Below, piece by piece: positions 22,895 to 33,781 of a stretch of DNA of 64,000 nt. Below the pieces are notes generated by a model, which did not search any database, was not told the origin of the DNA, and saw nothing but the letters and a program-made list of their open reading frames with translations. Position numbers and translations under genes: made by a program. How positions within the stretch are numbered: the stretch's first letter is position 1; the number at the start of each line of letters is the position of its first letter. Source of the DNA: Himantopus leucocephalus (Eukaryota > Chordata > Aves > Charadriiformes > Recurvirostridae); NCBI GenBank assembly GCA_003993805.1, contig RSEF01000018.1, positions 512,335-576,334 of the forward strand, read 5' to 3'.

Positions 22895-24712
22895 CACAGT
22901 CTTGTATATATTTTGTAACTAATACCTAGCTATAATGAGTAGATCTGTGCATAAATAACTATCTGTGCTTCGTTGTAAAATGCATGTAGAGGACTACAGG
23001 GATGGGGTGACAGTGGGAGCCTGAAGGAAGAGGCACGGGATGATGCCAGAGGCTCCAGGGCCGTAAGTATCTCATCAGTGGTCAGTCACTGATCATCAAA
23101 GGAACGTGACTTGGGGGGGTGGGGGGGGGTGGGTAGAGTGAAACCATCCTTAAACAAAAAGAACAAAGAACGAGCCTCTTGCATATGTAAATCACACCAA
23201 GTACAGTAAATTCAGATGTAATGTGGAGTGATATACCAAGGAAGAATGAGCTTGTGAGTAAAGGTGTAAAAATTACCCCAGTTTCCTACAGCCGATTGCA
23301 GCGTGAGGAAGAAAACTCCATCAACATCACCATCCGCTTCTCCTGGGAAGCACTGAGGACGGTGACATGTGCCATGGCACCCCACACCCTCCTCCTCCAG
23401 GCTGAAAGCCCCAGAGAGGTAGTGACAGGTGAGCAGAGCCCCCATGAAAGTGGGTCGGTACAAGGAGGTCTGTGAGCATTGATTAGAATTGTATGTAACA
23501 CAAACTTTTAGTGTCATTGTAACTGGACTAAAACTGTTTTTTTGATTGAAATCTTAAGATATTAATGAAACCAGCAATAAATTCATTACTTTGTATTAAA
23601 AGCATGTTTCCATTTGTGTGCAACAAAATTTTGAGTATAAGAAACCTGTAGGAATACAAGGAACTTAGTCCGTAACTTGCATGCAATGAGTTGGTAGAAG
23701 TTTGAGGGTGCTGTGATAAAAAAAAGCATCTCTCTGAAGACCATCTCGTCGTCCTGTGGGTAAGCCAAGATGTGCAGACAGCTCTCGAATAAACCTGTCC
23801 ATACATCCATATCACTACAATGCTCCAGAGTCAACAAGTGTTTGGGCCTTAAAACCAGCTGTCAACTATGCTGAAGCTCCCCGAGAACCTCAGTGCATCC
23901 TGCACAGCCAGAAGTCCTTCTTCCTTGGTGGCTGCCTTTGAGGTGTTGCAGATATGGGGGTGACAGCAGGTCAAGGGGGTGCAGAGAGTCCATGCATGGG
24001 TAAGGAGTGGCCCTGGTCCCCCCCCAGGGTGAGTTTTGGTGAAGGAGGGTAGAGGCTTTAGGGGAACTTGTCCAGGATGAGCAGAGGGATCTGGATGGGT
24101 GGTGGGTGGTGGTGGTGAGCTCAGAGAGGGGTGAAAGCGCGTCCTGTGCTGGCGAGCAGGCAGGAGGGGGCCGTACATGGGTGCCGGGGCTCTGCAGGGG
24201 TGATGAGGTGCCGGGGCGGCCCGTGCACAGGAGGAGTCCAAGGGGCCCTCGGCCGGTGGGTGGCTGGAGAGAGCTGGGCTGGGGGGTGCTGCGGGTGCGG
24301 AGGTGGCATTGGGGTGCAGAGAGGGATTCCGGGGGTGCTGCTGTGGGTGTCACAGGTGGACAGGGTGTTGGTGATGGGGTGGTGGAAGGCACTGGCAGTT
24401 GTGGTGCTGGGCTCAGGGTCTTTTGGGCTCCCCCATGCTGTAGCCATCTGCGATGGGCACGTACAAGTTCCTCCTCATCCCACACAGACCCGAGGGCACA
24501 GGGGAACCGGTGCTGAGCCCAGAAGGGCTGAGAACAGATGTTTCCCCTTGTCACTTGGAAGGGGAAACTGTGCCTAAAACATGGTCTGTCTTGACCTGGG
24601 AGCTGGTGGAAAGTTCCTGTCGACATCTCAGTGCCCCCTGTGGAGGAAGCATTGGATGGTGCGCCGAGCCAGGCACCTCACATTTACAAACCTAGCAGAG
24701 AAATGAAAAACT

Positions 24713-24718
24713 TTATTT
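24713..24718 (-). terminator. MYOCD: Candidate distal poly(A) signal of MYOCD
   Basis: The minus strand reads AATAAA in AT-rich sequence 3.8 kb after the MYOCD stop. It is a possible distal end only; nearer candidates exist at 25970-25975 and 26486-26491. Confidence 0.3.
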
Positions 24719-25969
24719 GACTCTTGGAACATTTTTCTTTCTATTTCCTGTATTTCTCAAGCAGAAAGGCCGAGGGAGAGCGGGACATCACTGGGATCCT
24801 CCAGTGACAGAGGTTTTTCTTTTGTTGAATCCAGGCTTTGATGGGAAGAAAAACCCCAAGACCCTAAAATCCCTTGGGACAGCCTGTGTGGGAAAATCAC
24901 CCACACACTGAAGGCACTGAATCCTTCGGGGCATGGAGAGTACAGTTCACCAGCAGGTGCTGAGCAAAAGAAGGCAGAGCATCCATGGCCTTGCTCTGAC
25001 ACAAGGTGTACCAGGAAGGATGAGAGTTACCCGAGATGCAGGACACCACGGGATGGGAGTGGGATTACAGAGCAGTAGGAAACAACCCTGAAGCTGAAAA
25101 TGTGAGGGCCTTGCGACCAGCGGGGTCAGGCTCTGGCACCCCTGCCAGGGAGGGCAGGAAACTGAAACACCGCCCAAACGGGACCCAAGGGTCATGCCTG
25201 GCCAGCGAGCTGCTGGGGAGCTTCATGATGGTGGCTGAGCATGGATGGGGTTTTGCAGGTGCTTTTCTGGCCAAGGCAATGGGAGGGGAGAGCAGGTCCT
25301 GTCCTGCCAGCACAGCCCATGCTTTCCCAGGGGCAGCTCCGGCAGGGCTGGGAAACCGACGGATGGGGCAGAGCTGAGCTGAGCTCCTCTCCAGGTAGCA
25401 GAGGAGCTCTGCTGTGGGTACCTTTTGGGGCCTGGAAGGAGACATCAGGAGACCCCAGGAAACCCTCCGATCCCCACCTCTGCCCCCAGCAGGACCTTGG
25501 TCTGGACTCCGCCTCTCCAAATGCTCTGGTCCAAACCTTGGCACCTGACAAGCATCTTCCCTGCACTTTAAAGCAGTGACTCCCTGTAGCACTCGCCCTG
25601 CTTTTTGCCTTTTACATTGTGAGACTGGCAGCATGTCCTCCCAGCTCCTCTCCCACAGGTTGAACACCACAGGCAGGCCTTCCTCAACGGGCAGAGAGGA
25701 CAGGTGAGTGCTCCTGTCCATCAGTATTCCTGAAATAATCCTAGACTGAGGCTTGTCTTCTCATTCTCCGAGTAACCATAACTTGGCTCAGTCCAGGCAG
25801 TTTATCACAACACATTTTGTTGCAGAGTGTAGTTTAGAGATTAAAAGGATGTTCGTAGGCACTAGCTGTTTTTTCATCTACATCTTTTCAGATTCACTTC
25901 TGCAATGTCTCAGGCTGTTACACCTTTTAAGCCATCTGTGGACACAGAGGCAGTCCCTCCTGGGAACCC

Positions 25970-25975
25970 TTTATT
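25970..25975 (-). terminator. MYOCD: Candidate poly(A) signal of MYOCD
   Basis: The minus strand reads TTAATAAAGG, a canonical signal 2.55 kb after the MYOCD stop. Whether it is used cannot be decided from sequence alone. Confidence 0.35.
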
Positions 25976-28526
25976 AATCAAAGGAAATGCGCAGTGAATC
26001 TGGAAACCAACACTAATGGGCACCAGGGAGAAGGAGCCAGGGTTCCCCCAAGGAGAGAACTGCAGCCCTGCCTCTGCCACTTGCCTGTGGGCAACAGGCT
26101 CTGCCCGTGCCCACCACATACGTGCCCTGTGTCCGGCAGCTCACCGCTGCCGTGAGCTCAGCAGCTGGAAGATGCAAAGGGGTTTGGGCAGGTGCCAACC
26201 GCTGCCTTTGAAGGGGACACTGACCCGAGCAGCAGGAGAACAAAGAGAAACCAAAGCTTACAGAAGAAAAACCCTTCAGAAAGAGGAGACTCCTGACAGC
26301 TTGTTTAGAAGTCTTCCAGGAGAAACTGTTGCTGTGGAAGAGATAATGCTGCTCTTGCAAGGACTGTAGCTGCCCCAGGGCGTGGAGCTGATACCAAATG
26401 GTCGCAGCTGGGATGGCTGTGGCTGCCCCAGCCGGCAAAATCAAACAGCAAACTGCGAGCAGACGAGTGGCAAGACAAAGGGGTTTTTAATAATCAAGGT
26501 GTTGCTGGTAACATAGGTAAGGAAATGTGCTTGCTTACAAGTTTGAAGCTGACAGCATTCCTTTAAATAAGGAAATACATTTGCTGAGAGGAGAAAGTTA
26601 TCTGGAAAGCCCTGTACAATGACGCAGTGTAGCAGCTAACACTACTCTGTTTCAAGTGCTATTAATATTCTCCACGGACCGGCTTCGGAAAATCTCTCAC
26701 TTAGAAAAAGAAATTCTTTTAAAAAAAATGCAACCTGTGATTGTCTATCCTAGCAGTGCTCTGTGACCATTTGTACAATAGAAAAGTGATGCTTTAAATA
26801 GTGAGTTGAAAGCTACTGCCACGTGCTTTATACAGCATGCAACAACGCCACGAACTGGAGACACAACAGGGGCTGCAGAGCCTCCTCCGACTGCTCCAGC
26901 ATCCCTGGGGGGAGTGTCCCGCGGGAGCCATGGCCAGGCTGCCCGCTGGCCCCTCGCGCCGGACCTCCTCCCCAGCTGCTGCATCTCCGATGTGCTGTGC
27001 TTCCAGTAACACAAATATTAAATACGCTCAGTCTGTAAATAGTTTAACAATCTTTGTCAGCAACAATATTTACTTTGGCAAAACCAGAATTGCAAAGAAG
27101 TAGACGTGTCCGTCAAACAGTCTGCAGCAAGTTCTTTGGTGGAAGCCAAGAAGTGAAGCAAAGGCTCCGTCTCGCTAGAGCCTGAGGAAGTATATTGCAC
27201 AGAGACTCAGAGGAGAAATGCTGGTGACTTCAAACGGGAGGCATCACTGCAGGAGAGCATCCATCTCTGCCGGCTTCAGGAGAACTAGCTCCTCCAGGCT
27301 CGGTGATTCACAGCTGTTCTCCGGATGGCCTTGCTCTGGGCTGAGTGAACAGTGATGCTGGAGTAAACTTGGGAAGAAGGGGATGACTGCTGGGGATCAA
27401 GGAGGAATGGGAAGAAGGATGGAGGGATGGATGGCAGACAAGCGGAGGCAACAAAAGCAGACGCTCACACAAAACCACAGCCACACAAGGGCCTGCTCAG
27501 CCCTGCCCCATGTGCAGGTCACTGAGTGCCCGTTTCTGGCTCCCCCTGCATGCAAGGTGGTGGAGATCCATCCCGACTTTTGGCTGTGCAAAGGACAGCC
27601 CCTCCCAAAGCCTGGCTGTATTTTCCATACGACTCACTCCTACCTTGGACCAAAACACATTACACATCTCTTCGTCTGTACCACACTAGCTGAGACATGG
27701 CAGCTCCACCGGGATCCCACGTCCCTTCAATACCTGAACCTACAGCCTGAGCAGCTGCCTCCAACATCCAGAGCTCTCTGCTCCAAAGTCACAGGCTTCA
27801 GCCTGATTCAGTTCAGACCGCAGCCAGAATGGCTCCTGGGTTTTCAGCCCTCCAGGCACCAGGAGGACATGACAAGGTGCCACCACGAACATGGTGGTCT
27901 CCATCTCTCATCCACCTGGAGCAGAGCTGTGCAGGGATTGGGCAATGCAGCTTCGGGAGCAGGAGGAAGGAAGCAAGGCGAGCCTGGCTGTACGAAGTGT
28001 GCTTGTCGCCCTGCCTGGGCGCAGCCTCTCTGCTCCCACAGCCCCGACCTGGGCACAGCCAAGATGTGCCCAGCAGGATTGCCTAAAGGGCTGGACGGGC
28101 AGGAGAGGAGTAGAGGAGGGGGCAGCAACAGGCTCTCCTCTCCACTGCCACCCAGGTGAGGTCTCCTTACCACAGTTTTGTCATGAGCTTCTCCAGTTCT
28201 CACAAGAGTGACTGCTAAAACTGGTGCAGGGATGGGGCAGGGAAGGAAGATAAAAGAAACAAAACTGAAGTTCTTGTCAATCTAAAGAAGTGTTGTTAAA
28301 GGCACTGGTGTCCTCTGGGGATGCATTGATGGAGGAAAACCAAAGTACCAGAGCTGTTGTGCTGTCAATTCGCAGTAACTAGAAATCCAAAGATGTTTAT
28401 ATGCTGGGAAAATGACTCCACTTTCCCCTGGACATGGCACATTAGCCCTGTGTGTCCTCCGGCATGACAGAAACACTGTGCTGGCTGCTGCGAGCTTACA
28501 GTATCCTGCCTCCACCACCCTCCCTT

Positions 28527-29095
28527 TCACCACTGCTGCAGGTGCAGGTCCATGCTGGTGTTTAGATTGAGATCGGTAACATCTAGGAAATCAATGTTGA
28601 AGATGCTGGGACCCGCCGGGGTGAGCGAGCCAAAGCCAGTGGCGGAGCTGGGGGGGGTGAGGTCCAGCCACTCCATCGTTTCCCATGGAGACTCAGTGAA
28701 ACTCATTTGTAAACCGGAGCCATCAGCAGGGGAAGGGGAGAGCTGGGTTTCCATGGGTGAGAGGGGAGTCTGTAAAATCTCCTGGGAGGTGAGCAGTTCA
28801 TCTGCGGCTTTGCCGGAGAACCCCTCCATCATCCCTTCAAAGTGGGACTCTTCTCCCCCCATCTTCAGTAGGGCGATTTCACTGACCCTCCCCAGGGGGC
28901 TGTGGGCGTTCAGCAGGACCTCAAGGTGAGCATCGCCGCTGCCTGGACAGTGCTCGAAGGAGAGCTGGGCTGAGGAGACCTGCTCGAACGGGGCAGATGA
29001 CTTTGGAAGAGGAGCGCTGGAGTTCCCTGTAGACAGTGTTATCTGAGGTACTTTCTGGAGGCAGGACCGATCTTCCTTGGCATTGGCTGGCATTT
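28527..29095 (-). CDS. MYOCD: MYOCD terminal exon: transactivation domain and stop
   Basis: The first two bases complete a glutamate codon (G|AA), giving EMPANAKEDRSCLQKVP. The exon then runs 188 more residues to TGA at 28527-28529. It includes HLEVLLNAHSPLG, GFSGKAADELL, the block FTESPWETMEWLDLTPP and the acidic-hydrophobic end SIFNIDFLDVTDLNL...LHLQQW. These are the most conserved parts of the myocardin/MRTF transactivation domain, which recruits p300 and other coactivators. The acceptor is TGTTGACAG. Compared with human, the segment between the start and HLEVLL is diverged, as usual for this linker. Confidence 0.97.
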
Positions 29096-29785
29096 CTGTC
29101 AACAAATGAGAGGGGTTTGAGGTGCTCTGGCAGTGCCCACGACTGCTGGGCATGGGACACCACCACAGACCCCCCAGCTGGGCTCTTGGGCATTGCCTAC
29201 AGAGACCCGCTCCCCACTCTATCCCCTTGGCATTGCTTGCCCACCCTCCCTGTGGGAAGCCTCACAAGTTCCTGCTTTCTGACCTCAAGTTTCCTGGTTT
29301 TGGACACAGTCCCCAGGACACAAGCACTGGCAGCTGTCCCCATGGGGCTGGGCATGGGTTGTGCATGGGCAAGGGCACAGGCAGCACTTTGCACAGGGGA
29401 GGGCACCAGCAGTGCTCTATGTGGGAGATGGCACTGGCAGCACTGGGAATGGTGGGGGACACTGGGGGCTCTGCGTGGGGAGGGTGCTGGCAGTGCTGTG
29501 CACAGGGCTGCCACCCTGCTGCCCCTTCTCTCTGTGCAGTCTGCATAGGCAATAACCAAGCCCGGACCACCCCACCAGGTCTGCACATGCAGGAGCAGGG
29601 AGGAGCTCTGGGAGGGCCGATGTGTTTTTGGATTCAATCTCAGTGGCTGCTGGCACAGGGAGGGCAAATGAAAGCTCTACTCAACTCAGGCAGCTCTGCT
29701 GGGCTGCACAGAGTGTACTGAGTGCCACGGACCAATGCTGGCTTGGAGGAGAAGCCCTGGAGAGGAACAGGGAAGCAGTGCATAC
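29096..29785. other. MYOCD last intron with tandem-like GC repeats
   Basis: This intron of about 690 bp contains degenerate 30-40 bp repeats at about 29330-29520, built on words such as 'gcactggcagcactggg' and 'gtgctggcagtgctgtgcac'. No other element was recognised. Confidence 0.7.
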
Positions 29786-29843
29786 CTCCACTCTCAATCA
29801 GCACGTCCAGGAGCTCGTCCATCTGCTGACTTCGTGTCATCTG
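29786..29843 (-). CDS. MYOCD: MYOCD small exon, QMTRSQQMDELLDVLIESG
   Basis: This 58-nt exon encodes QMTRSQQMDELLDVLIESG plus one base of the next codon. The donor is GTATGC. The acceptor reads GCTGCAGCAG, a NAGNAG pair: use of the first AG keeps the leading Q, as in human ...VKQQMTRSQ, while the second would drop it. The sequence is conserved across the myocardin family (human is the same apart from the residues after ESG). Confidence 0.95.
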
Positions 29844-30836
29844 CTGCAGCAAACGACAAAGAGGAGAGTAGAGGGCGTTAGGAGGAATGTCCCTCCGGCC
29901 ACAAGCCAGGTAGGTGGTTCTAGACCCCACAAATGGCTTTCTCCCATGCAGGAGAGGTGCCACTCCAACATGGGGCTGGCAGCAGCTTTCAGGTGACCAC
30001 TGCAGGGCCCTGGGGCAAGCACGGTGGATCCGGGGAGCATGGTGTCAGGTTCCACCCACCCTACTGCTGACTGTCTGCTTAGTGGCCACCACAGACTGCC
30101 TCTTCCCAGGGCCACCAGGACACATCAACTTTTTGGACCCAGCAACTTGCCCTGGCATGTGCCTCTTTGCACTCCCTGCAGCTCCCTGGGGGCAATGCAT
30201 TGTCATCCTCCTCTCCCTGACCAGAGACTGGAAGGACTTTCTGCATACCTTCCTGCCAGCCAACAAGCCCATTTTTATCACTGCCAACAGCATCACTCTG
30301 TTTTCCTAAAGGCACCATCATGACTGGCACTGAGGCTGCTGACAGACTCTCACAAGAAGTAAGGGGTTCATGGGTGATGGAGACAGTCCTCCTTGTGGGA
30401 ACAGTGCTCCAGGGTAAGGCTAAGGGAGACAGATGGCATGGAGCAGGGCACTTTGCTAATGGGATAAGGAGGAAAGGTGAGGTTTCCTGGTGACTTGGGA
30501 ACGCTCAAGAGTCTGTTTTGCACATAGCACTGAGCACCCTAAAGAAGAGTGTGCCGAAGTCCTGGGGTATTTGTGTGGGATGTCAGGACCCCAGGGTGGA
30601 CTGGCACCTTTCATCAACACAGAAGACGCTATCCCATCCAGCATGGTGTCTGACTGCTTTGTGGCAGTCATTCAGCAACTCTTTTCAAGAAAAGCCTATT
30701 CTTTATGGAAACAAGCCTGTTCTACCCAGAGACCCCATATCGGGGGTCTCATAACTCCTGCAGATGAGTTACATTAACCACAAAAGAACACCCTGTGCAG
30801 CCCTAGCCCTATAGAAAATAAAAATCATGCAGTTAC
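29844..30836. other. MYOCD intron, about 1 kb
   Basis: No recognised repeat, RNA gene or extra exon was found on either strand. Confidence 0.65.
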
Positions 30837-30950
30837 CTGCTTTACTGCATCCTCATAGGGTGGAGGCTGCTTTACCTCTGAGAGGGCTGGGCTTGACTTA
30901 CAAAAACTTGGGGATGGAATAGAAAACTTTTGACCTGCCTGCGTAGCCAT
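30837..30950 (-). CDS. MYOCD: MYOCD exon with PPxY motif (38 codons)
   Basis: The exon encodes MATQAGQKFSIPSPSFCKSS and then PALSEVKQPPPYEDAVKQ, phase 0 at both ends. The acceptor is CCACGCAG and the donor GTAACT. KFSIPSP and the (P)PPYEDAVKQ block match human myocardin (PPSYEDAVKQ). PPPY is a PPxY motif of the type bound by WW domains. The first residues are shorter than the human MAGLHSSDKVG version. The exon starts with ATG but is internal: the preceding exon joins in frame, so this ATG is not a gene start. Confidence 0.95.
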
Positions 30951-33781
30951 CTGCGTGGGGGAAATACAGGGAAACGGAGTCAATGCACAGGGAGGCACGG
31001 TGGGAGGCTCAGCTCTTTTTCACCCATGTTGAAGCCAGCGTGGTGCCAGGGAAACTAATGATTTTGTGGGTCAAATCAGCTCAAACAAAGTGCCTGGCCT
31101 CCAGGCAGGAGAGAGGGAGGTAAACCAGCTCCATCAGCCTACCTCTGAGACCCAGGGCCAGGCTGGCCTCTGGCTGCTGCTGGAGCATGGGCATGATGCC
31201 ACAGAGCATGCTGGTGCTCGGTCCAGCCATGAATGTGCAGAGCAAGGGGGAGACAGAAATGGTTTGCTGGCGGTCAGCTGCACCCAGCCAGTAAGGCAGC
31301 ACTTCCCCGGCTGCCAGCTGCCCACCAGCCCCTCTGCTGGGAACCTCCTCCATCACCACCTGTCTGGTGGCATCTCACAGAGCCCAGGCCAAGGAAGACC
31401 ACTCAAAAGAGTCACTGCCAGATCAGCACCTAGGCTTTCCCTGTGCCTGTGCCAAACACTTGTGTATCACTGCCAGCTTTTTGCCAGTCGTCTCTTCCAG
31501 GAGGGACCTCATCTGAAGGTCCAGTGCCTGCCAGCTGCTGTCCCCATTGCCTCTAGGCTCTTTTGTGCCCTTCCCCACCATCTGGCCACAGCTGTTGCAT
31601 CCCATGAAAGCCAGTGCCAGGGGATGCAGCATGACCCCAGAAGGCAGACTGGATCCACAAGTGGATTCAGGGCAGCAGTGAGGCCACTCGGCCTGGCCAT
31701 GCACATCCTGTCCACCTTTCTGTGGAGGGTGGCTGGGAGGTACAGTATCCCCGGCTTGGGGGGACAGTACTCCAATGATGGGCACAGAGAGGGAGCTGTT
31801 GCTGAAGAAGGACCCTTGCCCCTGGGAGCCCCTTGCAGGCGGCAGAGGAATGCCTAGGATGGGTGGTGTCTCAGCCGGGACGAGCTGCAGGACACCGTGG
31901 GGCTATCTCCTCTGTATACCCCTTGTACTCAGGCAGCGAGAAAGGAGCTGGAGATGCCCCCAAGTTGTTGCTGCTCCCTGTTGATTACTGCTGACCAGTC
32001 ATCCAGAGCAGCCCCACTGCCTCTCTTGGAGTATCGCCTCACAATACTGTGTCCCACTGCCTATTGTGCGCACAGCTCTGCTCCACTGCCCAGCTTATCC
32101 ACAGCACTGCCTCCCATTGCCCATTTCACTCCAGCAGCAAGACCCACTGCCTACCTCACCCCGACAGCACTGCCCATCCCACTGGCAGCACTCTCTCTGC
32201 CCCTCTCACCCTAAATTGTTCCCCATTGCCCACCAGTGCTGTGTGCCAGCTGCCACCTATCTCATCGTTCTCTGAATGGCTTAGAGACAACGCTGCATCC
32301 CACTTTCTGCCACCTCGCAGCACTGCGCCCCACTGCCCAGCTCCTGCTGCACACTGCTCAGTGTGCTAACTGCGGGAATGCGATTCCTGCGCTGCCCTCT
32401 GAGCGCTGGGCGTTTCGCAGTGGCTGTCGCTCTGCTGTGCAGCTGTTGTGCGCTTAGCTGACACTTGCTGTACATCTTCCCTGAATGCAGTATGCACGCC
32501 TTGCACCACTGTCTGTGTTTTACAGACTGTATGATAGGTGTTGCCGCTGCCTGGGAAACCCTGGTAGGGTGTTGGGATGAACTGGGGCTGTGACCAGCAG
32601 CACCTTGTGCTGGTTTTGTGTGCTGGCAGCACAGGCCCTCTCTAAGCTTTTGTACCTGTCCCGAGGGCTGAGTGAGGAGTGGTGGATGCTGAAGGGACAA
32701 CGCTCTGCTGTGCTGGTTGCCTGGTGGGGAGGCATAAGCTCTATCTGCCTGCAGACCCCAATTGCAAGCCATGATCTGTCTTCCCAAGAGAAGGTTTGCC
32801 GTATGACCGGGGTAACTGCTCTCCTTCAACCCAGTGGTCAAAATCACTCACACACTGCTGCGAGCCACAGTGGTGCAGCAAAGATGCTGAAAAGCCCTGC
32901 AACACTGCAGTGGGGCTCTCCCAGGGGTGCAGGAAGCCATGCCAGGGCTCTCCCAGAGGCTGAGGGATCTGTGCTGGTGCTTCCCTGCTGTGGATAGAGC
33001 TTTGCCAGGGCTCCATGGGGCAGAGGGAGCTGTGCCAGGGCTTCCCCAGGGTGGAGGGAGCCATGCCAGAGCTCCGTGGGGCAGGGGGAGCTGTGCCAGG
33101 ACTCCCCCAGGGTCACAGAAAGCTGTGCCAGAGCCTCCCCCTGAGGGGAGAGGCAGCTGAGTTAGGGCTCTTTTAGGGCAGAAGAAGCTGTGCCAATGCT
33201 CCCCCAGGGCAGAGGGAGCTGTGCCAGGACTCCTCCAGGGGCAGAGGGAGCTGTGCCAGTGCTTAACCAGGGGCAGGGGAAGCTGTGCCAGGTCTCCCCA
33301 GGGCAGAAGGAGCTGTGCCAGGACTCCATGGGGCGGAGGATGCTGTGCCAGGACTCTCCCAGGACACAGGGAGCTTTGCCAGTGCTCACCCAGGGGTAGA
33401 AAGAGCTGTGCTGGGGTCCCCTGGGGAAGACGGGAGCTGTGCCAGCGCTCCCTCAGGGCAGAAGGAGCTGTGCTAGGGCTCCATGGGGCATGGGAACTGT
33501 GCTGTGACCCACCAGGATGCGGTGGCAGCAAGGATCCTCAGGAGATGCCCTGCAAAGGACCCTGAGGTGCCATCAGCTTCTAACCCATTGTCCACCTGGG
33601 CTACTCTCTGCCTTTCCAGGCAGCCCCACAGGCTGCTGTGGCCGCCTGGGTGCCTGGGCCACCCTGTGTGCCAGCAGTCCTGGTGTGATAGGAAAAGACT
33701 CAAACTGGGATGTTTGACTGGCTGCCCACAGACACCAGCGCGTTCACCACTGCGATGCCGTCTGGGGTGCTCTCCACTTAC
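30951..33781. other. MYOCD intron with minisatellite
   Basis: This intron of about 2.8 kb holds a degenerate 'cactgcc' repeat tract at about 32030-32360 and a 31-bp minisatellite at about 32937-33500 (listed separately). The mammalian alternative exon (48 residues, rich in S, P and H) expected here in smooth-muscle isoforms was not recognised. Confidence 0.65.
32937..33500. repeat. Minisatellite, about 31-bp unit, about 18 copies
   Basis: Successive diverged units of 29-34 bp share the core 'agctgtgccaggactcc' followed by 'ccagggcagaggg'. About 18 units can be counted by eye. Units differ by substitutions and small indels, so the array is old or loosely maintained. Long open frames on both strands over this stretch are caused by the repeat and are not genes. 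Confidence 0.9.

Larger units (their letters stand above)
22900..28526. other. Intergenic flank and presumed MYOCD 3' UTR
   Basis: No coding exon is recognised. The part next to the MYOCD stop (28526 downwards) is expected to be its 3' UTR. Canonical minus-strand AATAAA signals occur at 25970-25975 and 24713-24718, with a variant ATTAAA at 26486-26491. A pure G-run block lies at about 23113-23133. The segment at about 24000-24430 is GC-rich with GGTG/GGGGTGC words and low complexity. UTR extent cannot be fixed without transcript data. Confidence 0.5.

Noticed and set aside
23862..24626. Open frame of 254 aa, Pro/Ser/Thr-rich, minus strand
   Set aside because: Low-complexity GC-rich sequence downstream of MYOCD with open frames on both strands; no recognisable domain.
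30837..30950. ATG at the first codon of this MYOCD exon as a possible gene start
   Set aside because: The exon follows a strong acceptor in phase with the large SAP exon; it is internal in all known myocardins.
32848..33531. Long open frames on both strands (227 aa on minus, 114 aa on plus) rich in repeated GTAPSALGE/ELCQGS-like words
   Set aside because: They are translations of the 31-bp minisatellite. The repeat explains the openness in several frames, and there is no known domain, splice context or start context.
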